DNA of 64,000 nucleotides from Nocardia rhamnosiphila NBRC 108938 (GCF_000720425.1 NZ_JOAJ01000001.1:1178001-1242000), one strand, 5' to 3'. Counted from the first letter of the stretch, positions 25,164 to 33,854 are shown. Notes: generated by a model from the letters alone, not told the origin. Made by a program: numbers and translations.

Positions 25164-26606
25164 TCAGAGCACCGAAATCGACTTCGTATCGAGGAAACTC
25201 TGCAATCCCTCTCGCCCGAACTCGCGGCCGATCCCACTGGCCTTGACACCGCCGAACGGCGCGTGTGGATCCATCCGGTAGGCCTGGTTGATGCCGAAAG
25301 TGCCACTGCGGACCCGCCGCGCGAGGGCCAGACCGCGGTCGATATCCGGCGTCCACACCGATCCGGAGAGCCCGTAGTCCGTGCTGTCGGCGAGGCGTAC
25401 CGCATCGTCGATATCCCGGTACGTGGTCACCGTGAGGACCGGCCCGAATATCTCCTCGCGGGCCACACGCATACCGGGGTCGACCCCGTCGAACAGCGTC
25501 GGCCGGACATACCAGCCGGTGTCGAGGCCGGTGGGCCGGCCCGGACCGCCGATGACGAGGCGGGCGCCCTCGGCGCGGCCGCTCTCGATGTACCCGCGCA
25601 CGCGCTGCTGTTGCCGGGCACTGGCCAGCGGGCCCACCCGGGTGTCCTCGTCGAACGGGTCGCCCACCCGTAGATCCGCGACCATCGCGGTGAGAGCGTC
25701 GACGAATTCGGGCGCGCGGTGGTGCGGTACCAGGACCCGGGTCTGGGCCACACAGGCCTGGCCGCTGTTCATCAAGCCGGCCACCTGTATTCCGGCGGCG
25801 ACGGTTTCCGGATCGGCGTCGTCGAGCACCACGGCCGCCGATTTGCCGCCGAGTTCCAGGCTCACCCGTTTCAGCGCGGCGCCGCACACTGCCGCCACCC
25901 GGCGCCCGGCCGCGGTGGAACCGGTGAAGGAGACCTTGTCGATACCGTCGTGGGCCACCAGATACTCGCCGATCTCGCGGTCGCCGGGCAGGATCGACAC
26001 CACCCCGGCCGGTATCTCGCTCTGCTGGATCAGCCCGGCCAGCAGATAGGTATCCAGTGGCGTCTCGGGCGAGGGTTTCACTACGACGGTGCACCCCGCC
26101 AGCAGCGCGGGGGTCAGTTTCGCCACCGCCATGAGCATCGGCATGTTCCACGGCGCGATGGCGGCGACAACCCCGACGGGTTCGCTGCGCACGAGGATTT
26201 CCTGACCGTAGTAGCCCGGCCGGTACTCCTCCCAGGGGTACGTTTCCGCGAGATCGGCCAGCGCCCGCATCATCACTCCGGGCAATCGGGCATGCGCCGA
26301 CCGGGAGAAAGTGATCGGGGCCCCCATCTCTGCGGTGACCAGCCGGGCGATCTCCTCCTGATGGTCGGTATAGCGGTGGGCGAGATCGCGGACGATCCGG
26401 ATCCGCTCGGCCGGGTCGAGCCGGGGCCACGGTCCCTCGTCGAACGCGTGCCGGGCCGCGTCGACCGCGCGATCGATATCCGCGGGCGCGGGGGCCGCGA
26501 GCCGGGCGAGTATTTCCTCGGTGTGTGGTGAGATCACCTCGAAAGTGCGGTCGGTACTCGGCGGTCGCCATTCGCCACCGAGGAAGAGCTGCCGGTGTTC
26601 ACGCAC
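25164..26606 (-). CDS. aldehyde dehydrogenase
   Basis: A 480-residue NAD(P)-dependent aldehyde dehydrogenase, full length for the family. The catalytic Cys is C285 in NSGQACVAQ, the general base E251 in ELGGK, the oxyanion Asn in APWNMP, and the nucleotide loop is FTGSTAAG. It oxidises an aldehyde to the acid; the substrate cannot be read. It is the last gene of the ten-gene catabolic operon, 12 bases after the preceding gene, so it probably removes an aldehyde produced by the upstream oxygenases or dehydrogenase. Confidence 0.9.
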   Translation of the reverse strand: MREHRQLFLGGEWRPPSTDRTFEVISPHTEEILARLAAPAPADIDRAVDAARHAFDEGPWPRLDPAERIRIVRDLAHRYTDHQEEIARLVTAEMGAPITFSRSAHARLPGVMMRALADLAETYPWEEYRPGYYGQEILVRSEPVGVVAAIAPWNMPMLMAVAKLTPALLAGCTVVVKPSPETPLDTYLLAGLIQQSEIPAGVVSILPGDREIGEYLVAHDGIDKVSFTGSTAAGRRVAAVCGAALKRVSLELGGKSAAVVLDDADPETVAAGIQVAGLMNSGQACVAQTRVLVPHHRAPEFVDALTAMVADLRVGDPFDEDTRVGPLASARQQQRVRGYIESGRAEGARLVIGGPGRPTGLDTGWYVRPTLFDGVDPGMRVAREEIFGPVLTVTTYRDIDDAVRLADSTDYGLSGSVWTPDIDRGLALARRVRSGTFGINQAYRMDPHAPFGGVKASGIGREFGREGLQSFLDTKSISVL

Positions 26607-26618
26607 GACGGGCTCCGT

Positions 26619-26939
26619 TCACGGCGTATGGGTGCTGATCTCACGGAGCAGCCGTACGGTGGGCGGCGGATCCGACCGGACCCCCACCGGTTTCGACATC
26701 TCCCCGGAGCGGGCCCGCGCACCCATTCGCGCCTGCACGGCCTCGAGATCGTCCGCCTCGATCTCGTACAGGGCGATGAAGCCGCCGTCGCCGGCCAGCG
26801 GTTCGAGGCGGCGGGCACCCACAATGCCCTCGATGGCGAGCATTTCACCGATATGGACGTCGGTGTACCAGCGGTGGTATTCCGCGGTCTCCGCCGGCGA
26901 GTTCGGCCACGATTCCACGTAGAGAATTCCTCTGGGCAT
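26619..26939 (-). CDS. small dimeric alpha/beta-barrel-like protein
   Basis: A 106-residue protein. The pattern of short strand (GILYVESWP), helix with EYHRWYTDVHIGEML, strand (GIVGARRLEPL) and GGFIALYEIEADDLEAVQARM is that of EthD- or DUF4286-like ferredoxin-fold dimers. These often accompany aromatic or steroid degradation genes; exact roles are mostly unproven. His and Tyr in EYHRWYTDVH could line an active site. Gaps of four bases before and 12 after place it firmly in the operon. Confidence 0.65.
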   Translation of the reverse strand: MPRGILYVESWPNSPAETAEYHRWYTDVHIGEMLAIEGIVGARRLEPLAGDGGFIALYEIEADDLEAVQARMGARARSGEMSKPVGVRSDPPPTVRLLREISTHTP

Positions 26940-26943
26940 CCTA

Positions 26944-28257
26944 TTATCCGTTCGTCAGGGCGGGTGCGTGCGCCGGGAGGGCGGACCCGACCGGTTCGTT
27001 CTTGTGCACGACCCCGTCTTTCATCACGAAGCGCACATCCTCGAGCACGCCGATATCGGTGGTCGGATCGCCGGGCACCCCGATGATGTCGGCGAGCAGA
27101 CCGGGCGCGAGCCGACCCCGGTCATCGGCGTCGATGAGCTCGGCGCTGGTCACGGTGGCCGCGCGCAGGGCCTGGACCGGGGTCATCCCCCGGTCCACCA
27201 GCGCCCACAGTTCTTTGGCGTTCTTCCCGTGCGGAACGGCCGGGGCGTCGGTGCCGCAGGCGATCCGCACCCCGGCCTCGATGGCCCGGCTCAGCATGCG
27301 GCGGGCCTTCGGGAAAACCACCTCGGCTTTACGTCGCAGCGCCGGTGGCGCCTTGGAGACGTCGAGGCCCTCGGACAGATAACTGGTGGGAACCAGGAAA
27401 GTGCCGTGGTCCACCATCATCTGCACGGTATCGTCCTCGGCCAGCGAACCGTGCTCGATACAGTCCACGCCGGCCCGGATACAGGCGCGGATCCCCGCGT
27501 CACCGTGCGCGTGCGCGGCCACTTTGATACCGGCACGGTGCGCTTCGTCGACGATGGCGGCGAGTTCCTCATCCGAGTACTGCTGGGTGCCGGGGGCGGT
27601 GCTGTGCGACATGACCCCGCCCGAGGCGGAGATCTTGATGACCCCGGCGCCGTACTTGATCTGGTAGCGGGTGGCCCGGCGCACCGCCGGGACGCCATCG
27701 GCCATCCCCTCCTCCACACTCATCGGCATGATGTGCGGGGCCAGGCGCTGGAACATGGTCGGGTCGAGGTGGCCGCCGGTCGGCGTGATGGCGTGACCGG
27801 CGGAGACGATCCGTGGACCGGGGAACCAGCCCTGGTCGATCGCGCGCCCGAGGTCCACATCGAGCAGGTAGCCGCCGGTTTTCACCATCAGGCCGAGGTT
27901 GCGCACCGTGGTGAATCCCGCCATGAGCGTGGTGCGGGCGTTGACCGTGGCCCGCAGGCTCCGGTAGACGGGGTCGTCCTGGACGCCGTGCATCGGCTGC
28001 GGCAGCCCGGTGGGGTTCTCCGGCCCTCCGATGAACAGGTTGATCTCCATATCCATCAGCCCGGGCAGCAGAGTGCAGTCGCCGAGGTCGAGCACGGTCG
28101 CCGCCGCGGGCGTCTCGGGTGGGTCGATCGCCTCGATCAGGCCGTCGCGCACCACGATCACCGCCGGCGTGCGCACCACACCCGCTTCGATATCCAGCCA
28201 CCGCGCGGCCCGCAGCACGAATGCCGCGGCGTTCCCGTTCGCTGTCGCGCCGGTCAT
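26944..28257 (-). CDS. amidohydrolase-superfamily protein with altered metal site
   Basis: A 437-residue TIM-barrel amidohydrolase of the imidazolonepropionase/Xaa-Pro-dipeptidase group. GHAITPTGGHLDPT, KISASGGVMSH, VAAHAHG (metal His pair) and IEHG are intact, as is the late Asp in ACGTDAP. But after LLPGLMDM, where the family has the HxH metal pair, this protein has EIN. I recall actinobacterial relatives with a similar MDMExN, so it may be a natural variant with a one-metal or rearranged centre. Substrate unknown; hydrolysis of an amide, lactone or ring is the family role. The start ATG 28257 overlaps the preceding gene by four bases. Confidence 0.8.
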   Translation of the reverse strand: MTGATANGNAAAFVLRAARWLDIEAGVVRTPAVIVVRDGLIEAIDPPETPAAATVLDLGDCTLLPGLMDMEINLFIGGPENPTGLPQPMHGVQDDPVYRSLRATVNARTTLMAGFTTVRNLGLMVKTGGYLLDVDLGRAIDQGWFPGPRIVSAGHAITPTGGHLDPTMFQRLAPHIMPMSVEEGMADGVPAVRRATRYQIKYGAGVIKISASGGVMSHSTAPGTQQYSDEELAAIVDEAHRAGIKVAAHAHGDAGIRACIRAGVDCIEHGSLAEDDTVQMMVDHGTFLVPTSYLSEGLDVSKAPPALRRKAEVVFPKARRMLSRAIEAGVRIACGTDAPAVPHGKNAKELWALVDRGMTPVQALRAATVTSAELIDADDRGRLAPGLLADIIGVPGDPTTDIGVLEDVRFVMKDGVVHKNEPVGSALPAHAPALTNG

Positions 28258-28583
28258 GGCGCCGGCTCGATCACGCAGTCCATCGATGCCTGGCTCGCAT
28301 CCGGGATCCACGGCTGTTTCCACACCTCCACCGGGAAGGACACCATGATCATGGAATACATCAGGTGCAGCAGGTTCAGTGCGTCGTCGGGCATATCGTC
28401 GAGCCCGATATGGTCGAGATGGGTCAGCGCGGCCTCGGCGCGCGAGGTGACGGCGTTGTAGAACTCCTGCATTTCGGCCATGGTGGAGGCCAGCCGCTTC
28501 GCATAGCGCTCCCCCTCGGTGGCCAGGCACCACTTCGCGGCGAAAGGTTCGAGGTCGGCGAATTCTTCGGGTAGCAGGGTCAT
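28254..28583 (-). CDS. ~110-residue partner protein of a Rieske oxygenase (copy A)
   Basis: A 109-residue, mostly helical, acidic protein with no signal peptide and no recognised domain. It shares with the gene at 30767 the layout LLPxxFAxxExFAxxWCLATExER, LDDxPDDALxLLxLxYSxxMV and a Pro-rich C-terminus, so the two are paralogues. Each is the gene directly after a Rieske alpha-subunit gene and overlaps it (four bases here). It has no Cys pairs for a ferredoxin and is shorter than the ~170-residue beta subunits of ring-hydroxylating dioxygenases. A dedicated assembly or accessory subunit is my inference. Confidence 0.7.
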   Translation of the reverse strand: MTLLPEEFADLEPFAAKWCLATEGERYAKRLASTMAEMQEFYNAVTSRAEAALTHLDHIGLDDMPDDALNLLHLMYSMIMVSFPVEVWKQPWIPDASQASMDCVIEPAP

Positions 28584-29854
28584 CGCCGGTTCGCCCCCGT
28601 CTTCTCGTTGTCATAACTCTCGACCCAGTCGGCCGCGGTCTTGTGCAGATGACGCAGCAGGATCTCCTGATCGCACAGCGGGAAATGAGTGACCGCTCGC
28701 GATTCCAGTGTCATCTGGGTCGCCTCGAGGGTGCTCGCGTCCTGCAGGCCGTATTCCTTGAACGTCACCGCGGTCATCTCGTGGGCGACGCGATCGCGCG
28801 GGGTCCTCGCCGGTACGAAATACAGGTTGCCCTCGAAGATATGGGTGTTGTGCGAGGTCGGCCAATAGTGGTATGTCAGGTACCAGCCCGCCGACCAGAT
28901 GAGGATCACGAAATTCGGGAACAGCTGGAACGAATCCAGCCCCCACGGATCGCATTTCGCGGGATTCACGCCACTGGGCAGTTCGCCCAGGTCGGGTACG
29001 TCCCAGGGCCCGAAGAGGCCGCCGCGGGTGATGTCCTCCATCGGTTTGCGCATGGACGGGTCGAGTTCCCAGGTCACCACTCCGGAGGTGCTCACCAGGC
29101 GGTGCGGGCCCTCCAGCCGATAGTGGGGCGCTTCGAATCCGGCGGCCTGGGCGGCGGCGGAATAATTGTCCGGCGTCTGGTTACCGTGCAGGACCGCCGC
29201 GTGATAGAACTCCTGGAAAGCGTCCATGTACAGCTTCCAGTTCGCGCCCACCTCGGACCGATAGGAATAGCGCTCGGTCAGCCGGTCGAACGGATAGCCC
29301 TCCAGATCCGTCACCATCGGGCCGAGGAATTCGCGCAGCGTCTGCTCCGGTTCCCGTGCCAGATTGACGAAGATGAAACCGGCCCAGACCGCGCAGTGTA
29401 CCGGCGCGAGACCGTAATCGGACTTGTCGAGGTCGAAGAATTCGCCCTCCTGCTGGACGAAGGTCAGTTCCCCGTCGAGTCCGTAGCGCCAGCCGTGATA
29501 TTTGCAGGTGAACTGCCGGCAGGTCCCGGAGGTCTCCTCGCGTGGGATCTCGTTCCACACCAGCTTGTTTCCGCGATGGCGGCAGATATTGTAGAAAGCG
29601 CGGACCTGCTTTTCCTTGTCGCGCACCACGATCACCGAGGACCGGGCCGCGTGGATCTCCTTGGTGAAATAACTGCCGACCCGGGGTACCTGCTCCACCC
29701 GGCCCACGTTCAGCCACGCCCGTTTGAAGATGGCCTCCCGTTCCTTCTCGTAGATCTCGGGGGAGATCGAGTCCTCATAGGACATCGGGGCGGTGCCGAG
29801 TTCGGGATAGTGCTCGGTCCAGCTGCCTTCGGGGGGTTTGGGCCAGCGTGGCAT
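28580..29854 (-). CDS. Rieske non-heme iron oxygenase alpha subunit (copy A)
   Basis: A 424-residue aromatic-ring-hydroxylating-type oxygenase. The Rieske [2Fe-2S] ligands are C91 and H93 (CRHRGN) and C117 and H120 (CKYH). The catalytic iron site is in NWKLYMDAFQEFYHAAVLH, with D211, H218 and H223. It should insert oxygen into, or demethylate, an aromatic or amine substrate using electrons from a separate reductase, which is not encoded nearby. AAGGAG precedes the ATG at 29854. It overlaps the following small partner gene by four bases. Copy B (31095) has the same ligand numbering. Confidence 0.9.
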   Translation of the reverse strand: MPRWPKPPEGSWTEHYPELGTAPMSYEDSISPEIYEKEREAIFKRAWLNVGRVEQVPRVGSYFTKEIHAARSSVIVVRDKEKQVRAFYNICRHRGNKLVWNEIPREETSGTCRQFTCKYHGWRYGLDGELTFVQQEGEFFDLDKSDYGLAPVHCAVWAGFIFVNLAREPEQTLREFLGPMVTDLEGYPFDRLTERYSYRSEVGANWKLYMDAFQEFYHAAVLHGNQTPDNYSAAAQAAGFEAPHYRLEGPHRLVSTSGVVTWELDPSMRKPMEDITRGGLFGPWDVPDLGELPSGVNPAKCDPWGLDSFQLFPNFVILIWSAGWYLTYHYWPTSHNTHIFEGNLYFVPARTPRDRVAHEMTAVTFKEYGLQDASTLEATQMTLESRAVTHFPLCDQEILLRHLHKTAADWVESYDNEKTGANRR

Positions 29855-29892
29855 GGGTGGTGCTCCTTGCGGGAATGGTTTCGGGTGGGCTG

Positions 29893-30735
29893 CTACTGGA
29901 TCGGTTCGTCGCCCAGCACGGTGGTCCGCAGCATTTCTCGGGGCGAATCCGGCGCGTACGGCGCGGCCCGGTGGATCACACCGCGGTTGTCCCAGATCAC
30001 CGTGTCGCCGACCGACCAGGTGTGCCGGTAGACGCGTTCGGGCGCGGTGCAGCGGGCCAGTAGATCGTCGAGCAGCGCGCGGCCGCGGGCACGGTCCCGT
30101 CCGACCACGTGATCGGTGGACGCGCCCAGCACCAGCGACCGGCGGCCGGAGCGGTGGGTCCAGACGAGCGGATGTTCGCGGGTGGGCCAGCGACGCCAAT
30201 ACTCGAGTTGGCGCGGTTCCGGATCGGGGGTGACCAGGCGCTGCGAGGCCTCGAGCGAATGCAGGACGCGAACCGCGGACAGTTCCCGTTTCTCCCCGGA
30301 AGTCAGGCGTTCGTAGGCCCCATAGGTGCTGGCGAATTCGGTTTCGCCGCCGCTGTCGGCGACCGCTTTCGCGGACAGGACCGTCGCCATCTGCGGGTAG
30401 GTGTCCTCCTGCGGGGTGCATCCGTCGATATGCCAGTCGAAGGTGGCGCGTAGATAACTCGCCGACGAGTTCTTGGTGGTGTCCAGGCTCACCCGGTAGA
30501 TACCGCGCACCGGATGGTGCCCGGCCGAGGTGTCGATCTCGCCGAGTTCCCGGCAGAACGCGACCTGCGCCTCGGGTTCCAGGTGCAGGCCGCGGAAGAC
30601 CAGGACACCGTGCTCGTCCAGCGCCCGCAGGACCGCGGCGGGCAGGTGTGGGTCGGTCAGCAGGCGGTCCGCGTCGACGCCGGTGATCTCGGCGCCGATC
30701 TCGTGGTTCAGCCGGTCCACGGTGAGTGTGCTCAT
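29893..30735 (-). CDS. TauD/TfdA-type alpha-ketoglutarate-dependent dioxygenase
   Basis: A 280-residue non-heme iron dioxygenase. The facial triad is H102 and D104 in FDWHIDG and H255 in RGVIHRAAPY; the Arg near residue 266 (PREMLRTT) would bind alpha-ketoglutarate. The family hydroxylates C-H bonds next to a heteroatom, releasing sulphite, phenol or amine. It lies between the two Rieske pairs, with 31- and 38-base gaps, so the pathway apparently uses two kinds of oxygenase. Substrate unknown. Confidence 0.88.
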   Translation of the reverse strand: MSTLTVDRLNHEIGAEITGVDADRLLTDPHLPAAVLRALDEHGVLVFRGLHLEPEAQVAFCRELGEIDTSAGHHPVRGIYRVSLDTTKNSSASYLRATFDWHIDGCTPQEDTYPQMATVLSAKAVADSGGETEFASTYGAYERLTSGEKRELSAVRVLHSLEASQRLVTPDPEPRQLEYWRRWPTREHPLVWTHRSGRRSLVLGASTDHVVGRDRARGRALLDDLLARCTAPERVYRHTWSVGDTVIWDNRGVIHRAAPYAPDSPREMLRTTVLGDEPIQ

Positions 30736-30766
30736 CGCGGCTCCCTTCGGTGGGACAGTACGGGGG

Positions 30767-31102
30767 TCACGGCCACGGCTCGCTGATCCGCTCGAGTTCG
30801 GCGTCGGCGCTGTCCACCGGCCGCGGCTGCAGGAATATTTCGATAGCCATGGCGACCATGGCCAGCGAATAGATCAGCTGGAGAAGGTGCAGCGCGTCGT
30901 CGGGAAGGTCGTCGAGGGGGAATTTGTCGCAGTAGACGATGGCCTCGTCCAGACGCGGGAAGAACGCCTCGTAGAACTCGGTCATCTCGTCCATGGAACT
31001 GTTCAGCCGGCGCTCCCAGCGCTCGGCTTCGGTGGCCAGGCACCAGGTCCGGGCGAACCGCTCGAATTCCGCGAAGGCCGGTGGCAGCAGGTTCTCATTC
31101 AT
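30767..31102 (-). CDS. ~110-residue partner protein of a Rieske oxygenase (copy B)
   Basis: A 111-residue paralogue of the protein at 28254. Shared positions include LLPPAFAEFERFARTWCLATE, the LDDLPDDALHLLQLIYSLAMV block and a C-terminal Pro. It starts inside the end of Rieske gene B (eight-base overlap), so the pair is translationally coupled. Predicted mostly alpha-helical; no metal or nucleotide motif. The repetition of Rieske gene plus overlapping small gene argues that each small protein serves its own alpha subunit. Not a recognised family. Confidence 0.7.
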   Translation of the reverse strand: MNENLLPPAFAEFERFARTWCLATEAERWERRLNSSMDEMTEFYEAFFPRLDEAIVYCDKFPLDDLPDDALHLLQLIYSLAMVAMAIEIFLQPRPVDSADAELERISEPWP

Positions 31103-32375
31103 CGCCGCACGCCCCGACCCGCTCGCCCTGGTACTCGCCGACCCAATCGGCGATCACTTTGTGGAAATGCCGGACCAGCACTTCCTGATCGTTGACCGGA
31201 TAGCCGGTGATCCCCGCCGTGCGATACGCCGATTCCAGCGCGGTCTGGGTCCCGGTGAGCATGCCGGCGTCCTGGAGCGCGAACTCCTTGAAGACCACCG
31301 ACGACACTTCGTGTTCCACCCGTTCCCGGACCGTCCGGGCGGGCTGATAGCAGAGGATTCCCTCGAAGAGATGGGAGTTGTAGGAGGTGGGCCAGTACCG
31401 GTAGATCAGATACCAGCCGCGGTAGAACAGGATCTCGAGGTTCGGGAAGATCTGGAAATTATCGATCCCCCAGGGCTCGACCCGGCCCGGATTGAGTCCG
31501 GCCGGCAGGTCACCGATATCCGGTGACTCCCACGGTCCCACCAACCCGCTGCGGGTGACCCGTTCGATGGGGTACATGAATTCCGGCGGCAGGGTCCAGC
31601 GCCGGGCGCCGCCGGTACTCACGACTCGATGTGGGCCGTCCAGCTGGAAATGGGCGCATTCGAAGCTCGGTTCGGGGTTGCGGACCTCGCCGGGCACCTG
31701 CTGGGAATGCAGTCCGGGTACGTGGTAGTACTCCTGGAATGCGTCCGCGAACAGTTTCCAGTTGCTCTGGTTGTGTGCGCGGAATTCGTACCATTCGGTC
31801 ATCTTCTCGAACGGATAGGTGTCCAGCGCCGTCACCATCGGTCCGAGGAATTCGCGCAGGGTCTGCGGCGGTTCGGGGGCCAGATTCACGAAGACGAAGC
31901 CTGCCCACACTTCGCAGTGCACCGGCGCGAGCCCGAATTCCGACTTGTCGAGGTCGAAGAATTCGCCCTCCTGCTGAACGAAATTCAACGCTCCGTCGAG
32001 CCCATACCGCCAGCCGTGATATTTACAGGTGAACTGCCGGCAGGTCCCGGCGGTCTCCGCGCTCGGAACCTCGTTCCACACCAGTTTGTTCCCCCGGTGC
32101 CGGCACACATTGTAGAACGCGCGCACCTGCCGGTCCCGGTCCCGCACCACGACCACCGAGGTCCGGGCGATATGGATCTCCTTGGTGAAATAGCTACCGA
32201 CCGCCGGCAGTTGCTCCACCCGGCCCACGTTCAGCCACGCCCGTTCGAAGATCGCCTTCCGCTCCAGCTCGTAGAATTCCGGCGAGACGGAGTCCTCGAA
32301 CGACACCGGCCCGGTCCCGAGTTCCGGATAGTGCCGGGTCCAGCTGCCTTCCACCGGTTTCGGCCATTGCGCCAT
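31095..32375 (-). CDS. Rieske non-heme iron oxygenase alpha subunit (copy B)
   Basis: A 426-residue paralogue of the enzyme at 28580, colinear over most of its length. Rieske ligands C91, H93, C117 and H120; iron ligands H218 and H223 in DAFQEYYHVPGLH. The two copies differ most after residue 223 and around residues 235-290, the region that lines the substrate pocket in this family, so they probably act on different substrates or successive intermediates. Of two nearby ATGs the one at 32375 is used, because GGGAGGA is then six bases upstream; the other would leave no spacing. It ends three bases after... the preceding gene's stop side at 32378, without overlap. Confidence 0.9.
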   Translation of the reverse strand: MAQWPKPVEGSWTRHYPELGTGPVSFEDSVSPEFYELERKAIFERAWLNVGRVEQLPAVGSYFTKEIHIARTSVVVVRDRDRQVRAFYNVCRHRGNKLVWNEVPSAETAGTCRQFTCKYHGWRYGLDGALNFVQQEGEFFDLDKSEFGLAPVHCEVWAGFVFVNLAPEPPQTLREFLGPMVTALDTYPFEKMTEWYEFRAHNQSNWKLFADAFQEYYHVPGLHSQQVPGEVRNPEPSFECAHFQLDGPHRVVSTGGARRWTLPPEFMYPIERVTRSGLVGPWESPDIGDLPAGLNPGRVEPWGIDNFQIFPNLEILFYRGWYLIYRYWPTSYNSHLFEGILCYQPARTVRERVEHEVSSVVFKEFALQDAGMLTGTQTALESAYRTAGITGYPVNDQEVLVRHFHKVIADWVGEYQGERVGACGDE

Positions 32376-32377
32376 GA

Positions 32378-32986
32378 TCATTCCTCCCAATCGGGTACTG
32401 CGGGCGGCACCCCGGTGTCGGAGTCGGGGTCGGGCCGCAGATCGACGCTGTTGCACACCAGGGCCAGGCACAGGTAGGACCCGACGACGAACAGCAGCTC
32501 GAGCAGCCGGCGGGTGTCGAGATACCGGGTGAGGCCGGCCCAGGTGGGGTCGTCGACGCGGTACCGGTCGACGAGTTCGTCGGTCGCCGCCACCACCAGT
32601 TGCTCCAGCTGCGGCCAGCCTGCGGTCTCCCCGCAGGCGACGTCCTCGATCTGTTCCTCGGTGATGCCGAGCTCACGGGCCAGCCGGACGTGCTGGCCCC
32701 ACTCGTAGGCCGACCGCGTCCGCCACGCCACTCGCAGCACGGCGAGTTCGCGTAACCGCGGTTCGAGCAGCGGCCGGTCGAGCAGGACCCCGTTGTAGGC
32801 GAGCCACGCCGCCCCCAGTTCCTCATGGTGGCCGAGCATGCCCAGGATATTCGGCATGCGTACGGTGCCCGGTTCGGCGGAGAGATATTTGTCGGCGCGC
32901 CGGACCCGGCCCAACAGCATCTCCCGGGCCCGGATGCTCCACCGTTCGATCGGCACGGGTTCGACCCGCGGTTCCGTCGCGGTCAT
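32378..32986 (-). CDS. carboxymuconolactone decarboxylase/AhpD-like protein
   Basis: A 202-residue all-helical protein of the CMD/AhpD fold. LRELAVLRVAWRTRSAYEWGQHVRLARELGITEEQI is the family core (positions about 85-120). The thiol pair CxxC of true AhpD peroxidases is absent, so it is of the decarboxylase-like or structural type common in actinobacterial catabolic operons. It may act on a ring-opened lactone but this is unproven. ATG 32986 overlaps the SDR stop by four bases and Rieske B starts three bases after its stop. Confidence 0.8.
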   Translation of the reverse strand: MTATEPRVEPVPIERWSIRAREMLLGRVRRADKYLSAEPGTVRMPNILGMLGHHEELGAAWLAYNGVLLDRPLLEPRLRELAVLRVAWRTRSAYEWGQHVRLARELGITEEQIEDVACGETAGWPQLEQLVVAATDELVDRYRVDDPTWAGLTRYLDTRRLLELLFVVGSYLCLALVCNSVDLRPDPDSDTGVPPAVPDWEE

Positions 32987-33783
32987 ATGACCGAACCTCC
33001 GTTGACGCCGAGTACCTGCCCGGTGATGAAACGTGCCTCCTCCGAACACAGGAACACGCAGGCCGCGGCGATATCCGCGCCGGTCCCGAGGTAGCCGACC
33101 GGAATCGCCCGCGCCATGGTGGCGTTGTCCGGAAGATGGCCGGCCGCTTGGGAACCGCGCGCCATCGGCGTATCGATACCCGAGGGTGGAATGGTGTTCA
33201 CGGTGATCCCGCACGCCGCGTACTCGCGGGCCAGCGCCTTGGTCATGGCGATCACCGCCCCCTTGGACGCGGTGTAGTGCACCATTTTCGGTGATCCGCG
33301 CTGGGCGCTGGACGAGGAGATGGTGACGATCCTGCCCCAGCCCGCCGCGACCATATCGCCGACGACCGCCTGCACACAGTGGAACGTCCCGTTGAGATTG
33401 ACGTCGATGACCCGCCGCCACGATTCGGCGGAGATCTCGGTGAACGGCTCGAACGCGAAGACGCCGGCACTGGTGACGAGCACCTGCACCGGACCCCATT
33501 CCGCCCGTACCTTGCGCAGCGCCTCGTCGACCGCCGCACGATCGCTGACGTCGACTTCGCAGGCCATCGCCGCGGCGCCACTCGTGTTCAGTTCCGCGGC
33601 GGCCCGCTGTGCGCCCGCACCGTCGAGGTCGAGGATCGCGACCCGGTCCCCGCGCTCGGCCAGCGAACGGCTCACCGACAGGCCCATCCCCGAGGCTCCG
33701 CCCGTCACGACCGCGACCCGGCCGGCGGGGACCGATCGAGCCGGGTCGGCGAGGGGCTGCGGACGATTCGCCGGACTCTTCAT
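32983..33783 (-). CDS. short-chain dehydrogenase/reductase (operon leader)
   Basis: A 266-residue classical SDR. TGGASGMG binds the nucleotide, ILDLD after strand 2 favours NAD(H), and the catalytic set is Ser in TISSSSAQ and Tyr/Lys in YTASK. LGVNGGSVI is a typical C-terminus. ATG 33783 is chosen over an in-frame ATG at 33846 because AGAGGAG lies seven bases upstream and the longer form reads through the leader. It is the first gene of the operon and probably oxidises an alcohol made by the oxygenases. Confidence 0.88.
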   Translation of the reverse strand: MKSPANRPQPLADPARSVPAGRVAVVTGGASGMGLSVSRSLAERGDRVAILDLDGAGAQRAAAELNTSGAAAMACEVDVSDRAAVDEALRKVRAEWGPVQVLVTSAGVFAFEPFTEISAESWRRVIDVNLNGTFHCVQAVVGDMVAAGWGRIVTISSSSAQRGSPKMVHYTASKGAVIAMTKALAREYAACGITVNTIPPSGIDTPMARGSQAAGHLPDNATMARAIPVGYLGTGADIAAACVFLCSEEARFITGQVLGVNGGSVI

Positions 33784-33854
33784 CGAGACGCTCCTCTTGC
33801 TCACCTGCGACACGGACGGGCCGCCACCGACGGGTATCTCCGTCACCCACGGTC

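Noticed and set aside
24047..25405. A 452-codon minus-strand frame over the third MFS gene
   Set aside because: Composition and lack of motifs mark it as the antisense shadow of the transporter; such frames are common at this GC content.
26968..28461. A 497-codon plus-strand frame antisense to the amidohydrolase
   Set aside because: The amidohydrolase frame has family motifs throughout; the opposite frame has none.
28254..31102. Small partner proteins as ring-hydroxylating dioxygenase beta subunits or ferredoxins
   Set aside because: They are too short, appear all-helical rather than of the SnoaL-like beta-subunit fold, and have no Cys pattern for an iron-sulphur cluster.
28580..32375. The two Rieske genes as an assembly duplication
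   Set aside because: The proteins differ at many positions and their neighbours differ (TauD lies only between them), so both are real.
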